A stretch of 64,000 nucleotides of DNA from Heliopora coerulea (taxonomy: Eukaryota > Cnidaria > Anthozoa > Scleralcyonacea > Helioporidae), in assembly GCA_030142905.1 (NCBI GenBank), contig JASJOG010000063.1, positions 1,121,501 to 1,185,500 of the forward strand, given 5' to 3'. This document shows, in pieces, positions 11,735 through 24,078 of this stretch. A program made the position numbers and the translations under genes. Positions within the stretch are counted from its first letter, which is position 1. Each line of letters begins with the position of its first letter. Under the pieces are notes generated by a model. The model saw nothing but the letters and a program-made list of their open reading frames with translations. It did not search any database and was not told the DNA's origin.

Positions 11735-13980
11735 GCATGGGGTTCATGAGTCAGAAGCATTATTCCCTAATTACGCGATCAGTACTACCTCATGCAGAGA
11801 TGCTGGAAATATTTAGGTGATATGAACCAGAACCAACGACCCCCACCTAGCAGTAAAAATATCATAATACAATATAATTCACCCCGATAGCTAATAAGAA
11901 CAAGAAATAAGTCGTAGAGATAAATTCTGTTTAGTTGAGCGAAAAATTAACTTGTGAACTATTTACCAAAGTTGCATCTTCAGATCATATTTCAAAGACA
12001 AATAGTTTGTTTATAAGTTGGTCTGTTCAACATTTGCTCACACTGTTTGCAAAGTCATCTCCGAAGCAGTTGGAAGTTGCTGACCTTTTGAACGAAAAAT
12101 GTTGATATAATTCACGCAGAGAAGAATAACGCAAAGTAGAACACAAAAAAAGGATCAAAGATATCCTGGTAATTTTACGTGTTAAAAAACTCATAGCAAT
12201 TGCCTGAATACTGTCAAGAAATCGCTTCTTACTGATATTGATAGAAAATCATCTTTTTGAAGTATCAAAAGTACACGAAAAAGCACTTGTTATGAAATAA
12301 AAAGACACAATAAGCAACAGCGGGAGTGCTAAGGCCTGCTGGAATTTAACGACCGGTTAAGCTAAGTTAAAGTTCATCACTTGTGGTGTGTTGTGGTGTA
12401 GTGTTTTGTGGTTCCTGAAGACTAAAATTCGTTTAAATCTGATGCAACGTTGCAAGCAACGACACGGTATCTCTGGCATTTGCACGTCATAGTTTGACAC
12501 TAAAAAGTAAGAAATAAAGGCGTGAAATCGCAGCTTTCCTTTTTGAAACTGTAAGTGAACTCTCTCTTTTCCTAATTAAAAGAACTCTGCAAGGAGTCTA
12601 TTACATCAACTTTCTGTTATCAGCCAAATTTAAGTAATTTTTTAACTTCGCTAAGGTTAAAAACAAAAGGGAATATAATTGCAAAATTCCTGCAAACTGA
12701 CAAAATACGTCAAAACTAAATCTCAATGAATCCTGACTATACTGATAGTTTCTACAGCTTTTAATCTTTTTCCTGTCCAAGACGTCTCCCTTTGACTAGT
12801 AAAACCGTCTGGAGTTAGCCTGAGTAAAATTAAAAAGTCGGGTAAGCACCCATCATCACTTCAAGTCCCAGTAACATCAACAACTAGTTTGGACGCTAGA
12901 AGATACTTATGACTAGTTAAGCTTAACTCTTCCATGGCGGGATTAGTCTTTTATTGTTTTTCTCCGGCTTATGCCAAACGATTTTTCTAGTAAAGGGAAG
13001 AGTTCATGTCACAAAAAGGTTAAACAAAACAACTTGGATGGTGTCAAACTATCAGAAATTACCGCGAAAAAATAACTCAACGTAACTCCGGAGTAATTTG
13101 TTTGGGAAAAGGACAACGGGTATCGCTTAATATGTTTTTGGTATTCAGTTTTCGACGAAGACGGGATATTTAGTATTTTGTAAACAAAATAACCAGTCGC
13201 GGTAAGAGTCTTCTTGAACACTTTGGGATATCCACGACCGGTTAAACTTGAACAATACTCACCGCAGTGTTTATGAACCAACACTTACGTGCCCACGTGG
13301 TACAATGTGGAGGACAATTTCTGTAACGAGGAATCTGCTCGCTACTCAAATATGGAAGAAAAAATAAACAGTCGTCAGAAGCGTTTAAAAAGGCGATTTA
13401 GAAATATTTTACAATCATAACAGTGTTGTAACTATATAATAGATATAGATTCTGTTCGCTGTTCATGTCTAATTTTTAGGAAATGTTGATTGAAGAACGT
13501 TCTTCGTCAACTAGTATACGTAAAGGGGTTCGTTTCAGAATTCACTTAAAAAATTTGCAGTACGTCTTTTACCGGGTCTAGAACAATCGACTACCACCTC
13601 GTGTTATATACATCACAAAGCACTCCTCGATATTAAAATCATGTACGTATTACACACATTTATATTTATGTAATGTTAAAAAACCGAGTGTTTTAGATCC
13701 TATATAGCACGTACAGTGAGTTTTTAAATGCCCAGTAAAACGAACCTCTTAATACGCTAATTCACGAAGAAATTTCGAAAACTTATGTTTTCTAAGCCCA
13801 AAAAAGAATTCTTTACGTGTAAAGTCACATGTGTCCTTATCACATATAAGGGCACGACACACATGATTTTCTTTTGCATTTTCCTGTATATATATATATA
13901 TATATATAATATAGACTTGAATATGTCCACTAGATATCGACAATGCTCAACACAAATCAAGTCGTGGAGCTACGTATTAT

Positions 13981-14133
13981 ACGTTTAATGGAAATTTAAT
14001 AAAAATATAAAAAGATATAAAAAACTGTGACTCGAGTTTCACGCTGCACGGCGATCCTCAGACTGAGGATCGCCGTGCAGCGTGAAACTCGAGTCACAGT
14101 TTTTTATATTTTTATTAAATTTCCATTAAACGT
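13981..14133. repeat. large palindrome with opposed hammerhead-like cores
   Basis: The sequence is an almost exact inverted repeat centred on A14062. The inner arms match perfectly, one 10-bp insertion (GATATAAAAA) interrupts the left arm, and the outer parts match again to ACGTTTAATGG and its inverse. Each arm, read outward from the centre, has CTGAGGA, a CGC/GCG stem, GAAA, a palindromic ACTCGAGT and GTC. That is the order of a minimal type I hammerhead with a short stem III, as in Penelope-like elements. The first stem II pair would be a U-U mismatch. Confidence 0.7.
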
Positions 14134-14136
14134 AAA

Positions 14137-14183
<47 letters not shown>

Positions 14184-15493
14184 GTATATAGTATATGTAT
14201 ATTTATATATAATAGATATGTATATGTATATACAGTATATATATGATATAAATTATATAAAATTGAGGAACATCATACTAGAACTTTGATTACTCTTAAC
14301 TCTTTTCCAGAAGAATCAGTTTTCTAATATTTTAGTTATTATTTTACTATTTGGCCAACACCCAGATGACTTCACTCGTAAAGGGAGACACTGTGCCAGG
14401 AAACGGTTAGGTTTTGTCTTAGTTGTAACAAGGGAAGTTGAAAAGGAGTAAAGAGGAGACTTCAAAAGAAGTTTGCTGTACAATGTAAACTCACTATGTT
14501 CTCAAATGAAAAACTGTGGCGAGGTTTCTATTCTCACCTGCAATCTTCGCTTAAGACGACTTATTTCTTAATAAAAACAGACATAAGTAAGAGTCTTTAT
14601 TAACACAATGGGATATTTACGACCTGTTGAGTATGGGCAATGATAGCCTGCTGTTTTTATAAGTAAAAGCCAAATGATAACATAGTGGAGACAACCAGCA
14701 ACGGGAAATACGGGGGGTAGTTCACCAATTAAGTATTTAGGAAGTCAATATAGATATTTTTAAGTCCAGTAATGGTTGAAACAAAAGACAGCACCTTTTC
14801 CACACCACCCATCGAACGAACCATTTGTTCAAGACGTGCAAGAAGTATCGAAATGTCAACAGGGAATTGTGAATATTGAAAAGAAACATATTCATGAACA
14901 AAAAACATGAATAAATAATTCTTAAAACTCTTTACTCAACAAATATGTTGTTTTAATCGTGACTTTCCTGCAGTCAATTTGCATGTCAATGACCAATTAC
15001 AGGCACCATAACCTCGTACCCAGGTTCTTGTCGTCGTTTAATAAGTGCGAGTTTGAGCTCCACTCAAGCCAACGCTTTTGAGCGTACACACACAAAAGGG
15101 TAGTTTTTGGAAACCACATGGGCATCAACCTTATGTTAAGTTCAGTTGAACATCCTCGAATAATATCGACGATACCGGTAAGACATTTAAATATAGGCGA
15201 GAAAACTGTCTTCGAACGAGTCAGCGACTAACCGGCAACTAGCCAGCGAGTAGTCCGCGATAATATAAAAACAGTGCTTATCGTAATTCTGAGTTTAAGT
15301 TTCCTCGCTCTCCGTCGACATAATGTTCGAAGTAGTGCCAGGCGATAATAAAGTTTAAAATACATTTCATTGAATCTATCGTTGTGTTGCCACTCGCAAC
15401 ATCCAGAGAAAATAATTGACCAATTGACAACTCGAGAAATACTTAAAGTATAGGTCTTCATATCAGGTTTCAATAAAGCAAAATAAACGACGA

Positions 15494-15494
15494 A

Positions 15495-15534
<40 letters not shown>
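15494..15534. repeat. (AAT)n microsatellite
   Basis: About 13 near-perfect AAT triplets. Confidence 0.95.
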
Positions 15535-15538
<4 letters not shown>

Positions 15539-16668
15539 GATAGGGATTAAAGTCACGCACATAATACGTCAGCTGCTGATTCACTCTGGATATGTATTTT
15601 CTGATATTTTCTTCAATACATTTACATTGATAATTATGTGATATTCATCATAAAAACACGTCAATATTACACAGTTTTATATATATTTATGCACGTATGG
15701 GTATCCAATTAGGGAAGAACACACAAAAGTTCCAGTCTCATCTGTTTCGATCCTCCTTTATGACGCCTTTTCGCCTGGTTATCAATAACAAACTATCTTT
15801 AAAAATATTCTCGTGCATAGGGTTACCTAGCTTAATATAAATCTATATCACCTACGCAATACTAGTAAAAATGAAGAAGAAAACATACAAATATTTCAAC
15901 TTCAAAATAACCCATGCACAATCACCAAGTTCAACGACTATCTGGCTCGTTTCCTGTGAGAGTATACCACGCTGAAATACTGGTCATACCAAAGGGCACT
16001 GAAAAAGGAAATTTGTTCACGGGCTGGACCAGTCAAGAACACTACAACAAATAGTTGCGTGTTTATACTGGCTTTTGTATCGAGTGATTCTAAGCCACGT
16101 TATCCGGTGGCAAAGATAAAAACTGCAGCTCTCGTCGTAAACAAAATCGCGAACAACACCCTGAAAATTAAGTCTGTTGCACGCAGAGGTCGCGAACACC
16201 CACTGCGTCTTTTGAAAAATAACGTATATTTGAATATTCAAGTGGACAACTATTTAGCTATGGTGATTTGCTCGTTTTTTAAAATGATCAAAATATAACA
16301 GCAATTTGATTGTGGAAAACCAGCCACCGAGTCGATGAAAAATTTAATTTGTATAAGCTGGACTTTAATATTTAGCCTACAGCGAGTTAAGAAGATACTG
16401 CTGGCAGGAGTGGTAAACCATGGATGTAAACAAATACATGCAGGTTAATGGATTAACAAAGGCTATATACGTAAATGTAGAAAGATCTACCTAAAAAGCC
16501 AATAAATTTTCTTCATAAAAACATTCCTGTCAACATGACCATATGAAAAGGCTGGAATAAAAGCTTAAAACCACTGAAGTCAAGTGTCGTTAAAATGTAT
16601 TCATGCGAAATATTTTCGTGCGAATTCAAATGGCCAGCTCAATGACAATGTGTCTCACAGCAGTCTTT

Positions 16669-17448
16669 TCATATCCAGCGGACGAGCTGTCGACACCATG
16701 CCGAATGTACATCAATTAGTTTATCGACTGTCTTAAACGCTGTTCTGCTATTCCCTCCTTCAGGGGGAGTGGAGTTTGACTTCAAAAAACGTAAATAGGT
16801 TTCATGATCTGCAAAATCATTAGAATTAATGAGTTCAGAAAGCGAACGAGATCTTAATCGACTTCTCGGCTTATCGTTGACTGCATTAGAACTATCTCCG
16901 TTTCCCACGCTATTGTCCTTCCCAATGTCGGTATGAGAACAATGGTAAATCGACTTCGAGTGTGTTGGGTCAGTGTCTAAATGACTTGGTGATTTCAATG
17001 CAAGTTCTACTTGCTGTTGCTTCTCCGCGTTTAAATTACTTCTCTGGTGCAGTTCATTCACAGGTTTCTTGAAATCACACGACGCATGTTGAGAACGGTC
17101 ATTAGACAAATCTTTCTGTGCTGCCTGAATCGCGGTCAACCAGGCACATCGCTCTTCAAGGGTTCCACAGTACAGGAACAGTTTACCTTTTTGAGCAATA
17201 ATTTGCCAAGGAAACCTGTTATAATTGGAATTACAATCACTTTGCATCTCCTTTCTGGTGCACTCCTCTGTTTCTACGCAAATTTCCTCCAGTTTCAATC
17301 GCCCAACAGGTGTGTGCCGTCTGTGAACCTTCCTCCTGTAAAAGCACAAGGCGTTCGGTTTCAAAACGAAGTAAACAACATCAACTTGTCCGTTCTTCTC
17401 TTCCTTGTACACATAACCTTCGTGGAGGATACTCCTTGATTTATCCAT
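16669..17448 (-). CDS. pleckstrin-homology domain protein, single exon (259 aa)
   Basis: It opens with an ATG at 17448 and reads 259 residues without introns. Residues about 8-112 fit a PH domain: GYVYKEEKNGQ, a YFVLKPNALCFYRRK strand pair, and the C-terminal helix ERCAWLTAIQAAQK with its conserved Trp. PH domains bind phosphoinositides or proteins at membranes. The rest is low-complexity with basic and Ser-rich parts (RSRLRSRSLSELI near 200). No catalytic domain is seen. A second intronless PH gene in the same orientation lies at 21921-22733, so the two may be an old tandem duplication. The exact family and role are unknown. Confidence 0.75.
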   Translation of the reverse strand: MDKSRSILHEGYVYKEEKNGQVDVVYFVLKPNALCFYRRKVHRRHTPVGRLKLEEICVETEECTRKEMQSDCNSNYNRFPWQIIAQKGKLFLYCGTLEERCAWLTAIQAAQKDLSNDRSQHASCDFKKPVNELHQRSNLNAEKQQQVELALKSPSHLDTDPTHSKSIYHCSHTDIGKDNSVGNGDSSNAVNDKPRSRLRSRSLSELINSNDFADHETYLRFLKSNSTPPEGGNSRTAFKTVDKLIDVHSAWCRQLVRWI

Positions 17449-19835
17449 GGATGTAAGAAACTTTTCGGTCTAGTGCATACAATGGATTCCGATTTCAATC
17501 CTTAGTTCTCTTTCGTAGCATATATTTTACCTGTCTAGTCCCGTCTTAACTGACACTTGATACGGATGGAAGAATTAATTTTAATAACTCTTAATCTTTT
17601 GACGTGCGGAAGTACGTTGCTTTTCTGGCACACTCGAGACTCTCACTATAGCAGGTTTGCGGCAGCAATATTCCATGCATTGCACATCGGAACCAAAAAC
17701 GACTATTCAGGGAAGCTTCCTGAAGGTTTCGAAGAGCAAGTTGTTTACAAAAGTAGGTAGAATAGCTTGTACGTAGTCTTTCGTTGCCTCCTGTGGTCGA
17801 CTGCAAAATGATACCACACAAACACTAGAACTAATAAATATCATGAATCTGTCACAGCAGGAATTCCATGATACTAAACGACCGATGACTGGCTGTACGA
17901 TGTCATATTGTTATCTCTACGCAAATATTGCTGTAATTCCTATTCGAGATGTAAATATTGCTCCTGAAGTGGATAATATTCCAGAGGACTCGATATAGAA
18001 AAGACGTTCGCGTTCTAAATTACGTACAGTTTAGGATTAATTTGGAGTTTAATAGTCTTGAGACCCCCGCATAATAGCCGCCAACTGGCCTGTTACATAT
18101 ATCGCTACTTCATTAAGAAATGAGGATAATTGTCGTGTAGTAGGCAGTCATTCCTATGTCGCTATTGCTTCACCTTACGGTTGTGCTCAAGAAGTCATGC
18201 GATTCATTCTTGTCACATACGCAAACACGGACGGTGAACATGCCTTAAATGCTTTTGCATCCTGTAACAGCAAACCACAGTAATTCCGATATATATATTG
18301 TCTAGGTAACGGAAATTTTCTCGACTTTTTGGTACGCAACGTGTGGAAATTTCTGCCTACATAAAGGCGAGGTCATGAACTAATGGTAAATACTGCAGGG
18401 AAAATTCCACAGGTCAGTGAGGTACACCTGGAATACCACTCAAACTATAGACGAAACAATAAATTTAGTGCATAGCATGGTGGACAAATAGGTCGCGTTT
18501 TGAATTGTTTTGAATGTTCAGCAGTCTCGTAACGTGAAGATATGAGTTCAAATCCTGGCCAAGTCAACTCGGTCGTTCGAGTTTATGTTAGCAGTGTGTG
18601 AGATGATCATGGAGTTCCCCCCCCCCCTCTGGTAAGTGGTCCACTACAAGCTCCACATCTGTTTTCTTCAATGCGAGCGGGGGAAACTCGTATTTATCGA
18701 CTTTTAAATACACTAAAGAGCTTTCGTTTACGACTAAGCGATTATCGCTTGACTCAAGATTTCTCGGTGCCAAGATTGTCGTGAATTTACGGAGACACAG
18801 CAGTCGTCGCAGGAGCTATGGAACCAAGGTGAATAACAAAAGCAGACTCATGGTCAACATATACAACTTCGTCCGTTCGGACTTGGAATTGGTGCGATGT
18901 TTGGACGATCGTCCTTCAATACTGAAACATCTTATCTCGCTTGAGGTGTTTATCACGAGCTGTTTAGGAGACAAATCCCGCAATGAAAATTATCGCACAG
19001 AGGATAATTTTTAACGCAGGCATCATGAACGCATCAGTATGCTCATCATGCCTGACGTCGCAAAATTTCACCTTCCGCATGGTGCGTCAGTAGCAGTTAT
19101 CTTGACGAACAGATACAATTCACCAACGAAAGACCATCATATAAGAATGACTAAAAAAATAATTACACCTTATTCATAAATGGCCACCGATTTATTATTC
19201 GTTTGTGGGCATTTAAAGAAGACTCCCCAGAGTTTACAGTTCCGCGCCCGGAATCATGTTTTCATTAGTCAGATAAATTGTTTTTCTGGTTGTTGGTTTT
19301 GGTTTCGCTGGATTAATTAGTTTTACGAACACAGTAAATTGCTGAAGCCGTTTCATGCACGTTCCCCGTACGTTTCTAATGTTTGCATGAGATGTTTTGT
19401 TCGTGGAACGAACTTCTTGAACTCAAAAAAGAGATTTCATTAATGGTTTTCATTAAACTCACATCATAGTTGAAGATTGTATAGTAGAAAAACTAAACAG
19501 AAAATATCCTTGATGTTCAAGTAAACACAAGAAAAGACACAGTTATGGTTTACGGTTTTTTTTATAGTTGAAGATTATCTTCCTAAATTGATGCTTGTGA
19601 TGAAGACGATGGGTCACCGACATCAATTATTTACTATAGAAACTCTTAAGCACGTAATAAGTTTATTAGGTGCTGCCATCACTGCCGTTGTTACGGCAAC
19701 ACCAAATAGACTTTATTTGGCTATACATATATTGTAAAAGTACTTGAAGATTGTAAGAGTGCCCTCACGTCGAAGGCACTCTCTGTTGTGCCGTCTCACG
19801 CTGTTTCATTTGTTGCATATTTTTGGGGCAAGTTT

Positions 19836-19909
19836 TGTAGATAAATAAATAAACAAATAAACAAACAAATAGACAAATAAATAAATAAATAAATAAGTAA
19901 ATAAATAAA
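19836..19909. repeat. (AAAT)n microsatellite
   Basis: Repeated AAAT units with some AAAC and AGAC variants. Confidence 0.9.
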
Positions 19910-20518
19910 AGCAGCTAGTGTCGGAAACCTTTAATGAACGACCTGTCAGCAAGTAATTTATCCTCATTCGCCAAACTTTGTCACTTTGAGCAGTCACCAG
20001 CGCGATCTGGTCGTGAGACTATTTCTTCGTAAAGTTGCATCGCCTGTGCAAGAATAAATCGCACGTGAAACCGCGGCTTAATGCTAGCCCGACGTTAAAC
20101 CTATGGTGGAGCCGTGGCTTAACGGTAACGCTAACTCCATTGTTAAATCTTTCGCCAAACCTAAGGACCCAGTTTTGCAATACGACTGTCTTAAATGACT
20201 GCTCTTTCTGATCAACCCGATTAACTCACTGGAGTCTTCGGGACCTTGATAATTAAAATTTTTATCTTATTTTGTTACTTTTTGCCACGCGTTTAAGTTC
20301 TACGAGATAATCAAAATAAAGGATGATTGGTGAAAATACTGAGTTCGTTTAAAAAATCCGATAATAAGATTGAACCATATGATCCAATAAAACTATTTCG
20401 ATCTCTCTCTCCATTTTTAAAATTTGATATTCGTGTGAAAACCAACCCAGCTTCCAGACCAGCCTAGTTTCCAGGCCAGCCTTCGCGGCCAAAGAGCTGC
20501 AAAATGGCCCAACCTCTT

Positions 20519-20573
20519 ACCCAGGATCTTATCTCCGGTAGCCTTTGTGGGGAGCAGAGATAAGACCCTGGGT
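20519..20573. repeat. small foldback element
   Basis: ACCCAGGATCTTATCTC (20519-20535) faces GAGATAAGACCCTGGGT (20557-20573), one mismatch in 17. Related CCCTGG(C/G)TAC words continue on the right to about 20607. Confidence 0.7.
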
Positions 20574-21081
20574 ACGACGAGCGGAATAAGGCCCTGGCTA
20601 CGAGGTTAAAACATTTTTCAATCTAGCTTATAGCCCCCCTGTTATAAGCCCATTCAAAAGTTCCTACGAAGTTTCATTCACTCAAAGTTTACGAGCTCGA
20701 TTCGACGGTATGTTTCCTATCTTGTCAATTTTAGGCTTTCTTTATGTGTCTTTTTTATCTCTACTTTAACCCAAACGAGAGAATTAAAAATAAACCAATT
20801 AGAAATATGAAAATTCCCCGACTCTTTTTGAGACAACGTTGTACAAACTTGAATGATCTAAAAATCAAATGTCTTCCTCAATAACGTCAGGATTTTTTTT
20901 AATACGCGAAACGAGCATGATCATTTTTTATTTCAAAAAAATGCAAAGTTAGGCTTTTGAGAATTCTGATAAATATAAAAAATACGTCAACTGTCTCCAA
21001 TTTAAGAGCTTTAAAGTGGCAATATTGTCCTCCTACATGACAATAACCTTAACGATGTGTTTGTGGTAGCTTGGTAATTAT

Positions 21082-21315
21082 GTTCTTAATACGCACGCTC
21101 TCAAGCTGTTCTCTCAGAAAAACTTTCTGAGTCCCTGACGGGAATCGAACCCGTAACCTTCTGATCGCCGGTGAGACGCTCTAACCATTGAGCTACAAAG
21201 ACTCAGATGGTGAGCGAAGGTTAAATTTGTGTACTGGTTCGGTTACGGGTTCGATTCCCGTCAAGGACTCAGAACGTTTTTCTGAGAGAACAGCTTGAGA
21301 GCGTACGTATTAAGA
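21082..21315. repeat. inverted tRNA-derived (SINE-like) element
   Basis: The arms at 21082-21158 and 21241-21315 are inverted copies separated by 82 bases. Each arm has CTCTCAAGCTGTTCTCTCAG, then the 3' half of a tRNA-like sequence including the T-loop box GGTTCGATTCCCGTC. The left side extends to a full tRNA-like body (21129-21204); the right side has only the T-arm half. Confidence 0.75.
21129..21204 (-). pseudogene. tRNA-like sequence (tRNA-Ala(GGC)-like, probably degenerate)
   Basis: The 76-nt sequence folds with a 7-bp acceptor stem (GAGTCTT with GGGACTC), a D arm (TAGCTCAATGGTTAGAGC, a good A box) and a T arm with the B box GGTTCGATTCC. The anticodon arm is poor: one stem mismatch, and C instead of the near-universal U at position 33, with GGC in the anticodon place. 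It sits inside an inverted repeat, so I read it as a SINE head and not a working tRNA. Confidence 0.6.
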
Positions 21316-21920
21316 AAATAACTTTAACGCCAGGAAAGCGTTGTCATGAATTGCTGAGACAAACACGTGATGGAGAGGAAAAGGGGCGGAGCGTATCTAA
21401 CCTTCCGGAAACAACTAGTAAAGCGTAACGAGTTAAAATTGAAGAATACGCTTTAATCTTTTTTTTCAAATAAATTAACAAGAAGGCCTCTAGTTACAAA
21501 AATTGGATTTTGACCGAAGGTCACTTGGAATATTGAAAAATTCATGAGGCATTATCTTTAACTTATTAATATCTTATACCGTGAACATTTTACACAAAAC
21601 ACGACCAAATCTGTTCCAACCTGAAATCTTACCAAATACATGACTAGGAACAGTTTCATAAATAAAACTTCTGATAATCTGGACACTTAGCTTGGTTCAA
21701 CGTTTTCCCCAACAACAAATTATGGTACATAGATATAAATTTACATTGTTTTCTTAAATACTGGCCATATATTAATATTCTGAAATTAAAATTAAGCTCT
21801 TCATTTCGCAACAACAGCTTCAGTCAAAACAAACCGGAAAGCCATAAATAATTAAGAATAACATACTTATCATAAACCATGTAGTATCTACGTCAAGATA
21901 CTAAATCGTGCTCTATCGAT

Positions 21921-22733
21921 TCACGAAAATTTCATCCTGAACGACGAGAAATGTCTTTTCTTGCCGAAATCCATAGCTGACGTTAGCCTGTCAAAAAGCC
22001 AGGGTTTGGGGCCAGGACTCGGCGGGACATTTTCCTGTGAGGCAATTTTCCCCATTTGAGAGAATGACTTTCCTGTCTCAACCTGCTCCACCGAGTCTTC
22101 GCTGATCTTGCGAAACCCTTCGTTTGGTTCAGCGCAGATTCTAGTACTTGAACAAGCCGTCTTTACGAAAACATTCTCATTTAAGTCGCCATCCACAGAT
22201 TTTCTCATGGATTTTCTTGTGCGAAGAGACGTAAACCGCTTTCTGATCGACAACCGTTCGCTGTCAGAACGAGTCAGCCTTAGAGAGGAAGGCTTTCCTC
22301 CCCGTCTCATCGTTGAACTTGAAGAGCTCGCGCGGATCTTCCCGCAAAATTCGTCCCGTCTTTCGTTTGAAATCTTGAACTGTGCGATTGCGGTCAGAAT
22401 GGAAATCATCCAGAAGTCTCGCTCTTCCCAAGACTTGAAACACAGAATTCGGCATTTTCTCTTGTCCCCGACCCGAAGACAGTACACCGTAACTTTGTCA
22501 CTTCTATAAACAAACTTTTCCTCTTCGATTTGATCCACTCTTACAAACATTGTGTTGAACTCAATTAGGCTTTCGGAGCACGGTTCGGTGCCAGTGCCAC
22601 GTTCGCGAGGTGAGTAGAACAAGCCACTATCTCTCAGTGAAAACCACTGAAGCTTGGGCAAACTGAACATATTTTGCCCCAAAGAGACAATAAGTCCTTC
22701 CCGCAGAACTTCACCCTTGGGCCTGCCTTCCAT
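21921..22733 (-). CDS. pleckstrin-homology domain protein, single exon (270 aa)
   Basis: The first ATG is at 22733 (MEGRPKGEVLREG); the open frame extends upstream only through a GTG at 22895, so I use the ATG. Residues about 7-125 fit a PH domain: EVLREGLIVSL, a WFSLRDSGLFYSPRERG strand pair, and the C-terminal helix SWEERDFWMISILTAIAQF with its Trp. The tail is basic and Ser-rich (RLTRSDSERLSIRKRFTSLR near 165) and ends PPSPGPKPWLFDRL and MDFGKKRHFSSFRMKFS, which could be linear binding motifs. It probably acts at membranes through lipid binding; a partner is not evident. A 5' non-coding exon cannot be excluded. Confidence 0.7.
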   Translation of the reverse strand: MEGRPKGEVLREGLIVSLGQNMFSLPKLQWFSLRDSGLFYSPRERGTGTEPCSESLIEFNTMFVRVDQIEEEKFVYRSDKVTVYCLRVGDKRKCRILCFKSWEERDFWMISILTAIAQFKISNERRDEFCGKIRASSSSSTMRRGGKPSSLRLTRSDSERLSIRKRFTSLRTRKSMRKSVDGDLNENVFVKTACSSTRICAEPNEGFRKISEDSVEQVETGKSFSQMGKIASQENVPPSPGPKPWLFDRLTSAMDFGKKRHFSSFRMKFS

Positions 22734-24078
22734 TTCAGCCGAACTGACCAACGTCGCTGTCGTGAAAAAAACCAACTCCAAGTCTTCGCACGGTTTGAGC
22801 TGTCGACCAGACGCTAGAAAGAGACCTGCCTTCTTTCGCGAACAAGTTAAAAGAACACGAAATGCTGCTATGTCTGTGGTTTTCCTTATTGACACGCCAA
22901 CAGTAATAATTGATGATCAAAATTAGTTTGAATGACACGGAGTACAAGACGATTCGCCTCTCTTCAACAACAACCAGATTTGTAAGCCTCACTGAAGGTA
23001 ATCCACTGCAGGTGTTTAGTGTCAAGAAGGATTTCCGCCGTCCACGCTACGCACTTCCATCCGTGTTTCCTGTAACTCAACCTTTTAGACCTTGGCTAAC
23101 ATCCACCAGGAGACCACAAACCAGATCAATTTTTAAATCTTAGTTGCTGTTAATTAACTTTTTTCAGTGAAAAAGTCCCTTTGATCGGCCTCCCATCAAC
23201 AATATAGCAATTTCTCGGGTTTTGTGCGTAAACGAATGACTAAGCAATTATACAATCCAGCAAATATCACTAATGAGATGTGGTCAAACTGCGCATGTAG
23301 TTTTATTAAAATCCTCTATCTCCTGCGGCAATGAATTATAGTGCTGAGCCAAAAAAATGCGTGTAATGCATCACGATTGATTTTTTTACCATTGGCAAAA
23401 GGAAATGTTGAATTTTGGGCATGACAGCCAAGACAGCGTGCGTTTCATGAGTTGTCTTCAGGAAGTCATTACCTTCAGCAAAACCCATTCGACGTCATGT
23501 CTGGAAACCATATCCCCTTATGTGGTTCAATCCTGACATATGTCAGGCATTTCATTTAGCCTTTATCTATCCTCTTTCAAGAAATTGCAACAAAACAAAG
23601 GCTCCGAGCTGAGTTGAAAATCTTCAACTTTGTTCTCCCAAATTGTCCCCCAGCGTGCAAATTGGTCTGAACAGTTTAACCAAATGCGGAATATGCTCTG
23701 ACAGTTTAAAAGGTGTTAAATGAACTGAAAAAGATTAGGATACAGATTAAACGATATTAACCCTTTGACTCTTCCTTAAGTTTCTCCCTCTGCTGAATAA
23801 AATTGCTTCCCATTTAACCTGAATAGTTTGTTAAACAGAGTCAGCCAAACCAAAATACCTATGGTCCATAGACACCATTCTTAGAAGGCTAACCGGTTCA
23901 TGGATGCCTAATGACCAGACAAGGAGACGTCGATGAAAGTTTGTTTAATCGGAAAATTGGTTGATTGAGAGAAATCGCATCCTATTTGGCCAATTTTTCG
24001 ATAGTTCTTCAAGAAAGACTGCCCAAAAATGTTTAGTCCGCTCGGACCTCAACCACAATCATTCAAGTCAACAAAGAC

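Larger units (their letters stand above)
11735..16668. other. intergenic DNA with repeats
   Basis: No convincing gene is seen. The DNA contains (AT)n tracts near 13886-13912 and 14145-14260, a large GC-rich palindrome (13981-14133) and an (AAT)n tract (15494-15534). Two stretches near 13200-13270 and 14590-14650 share a phrase like GGGATAT(C/T)(C/T)ACGACC(G/T)GTT and look like diverged copies. Open frames are short and lack recognisable content. Confidence 0.55.
17449..21920. other. intergenic DNA between the two PH genes
   Basis: No convincing gene is seen. It holds a tetranucleotide repeat (19836-19909), a foldback element (20519-20573) and an inverted tRNA-derived element (21082-21315). 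A small stem-loop (AGAGTGCC with GGCACTCT) lies near 19756-19784. An imperfect duplication of about 45 bp (CCG(C/T)GGCTTAA) lies near 20072-20140. Confidence 0.55.

Noticed and set aside
21129..21204. Functional tRNA gene
   Set aside because: C33, an anticodon-stem mismatch and its place in an inverted repeat point to a SINE head.
22734..22895. N-terminal extension of the second PH protein
   Set aside because: The upstream start is GTG; the first ATG gives a complete PH domain.
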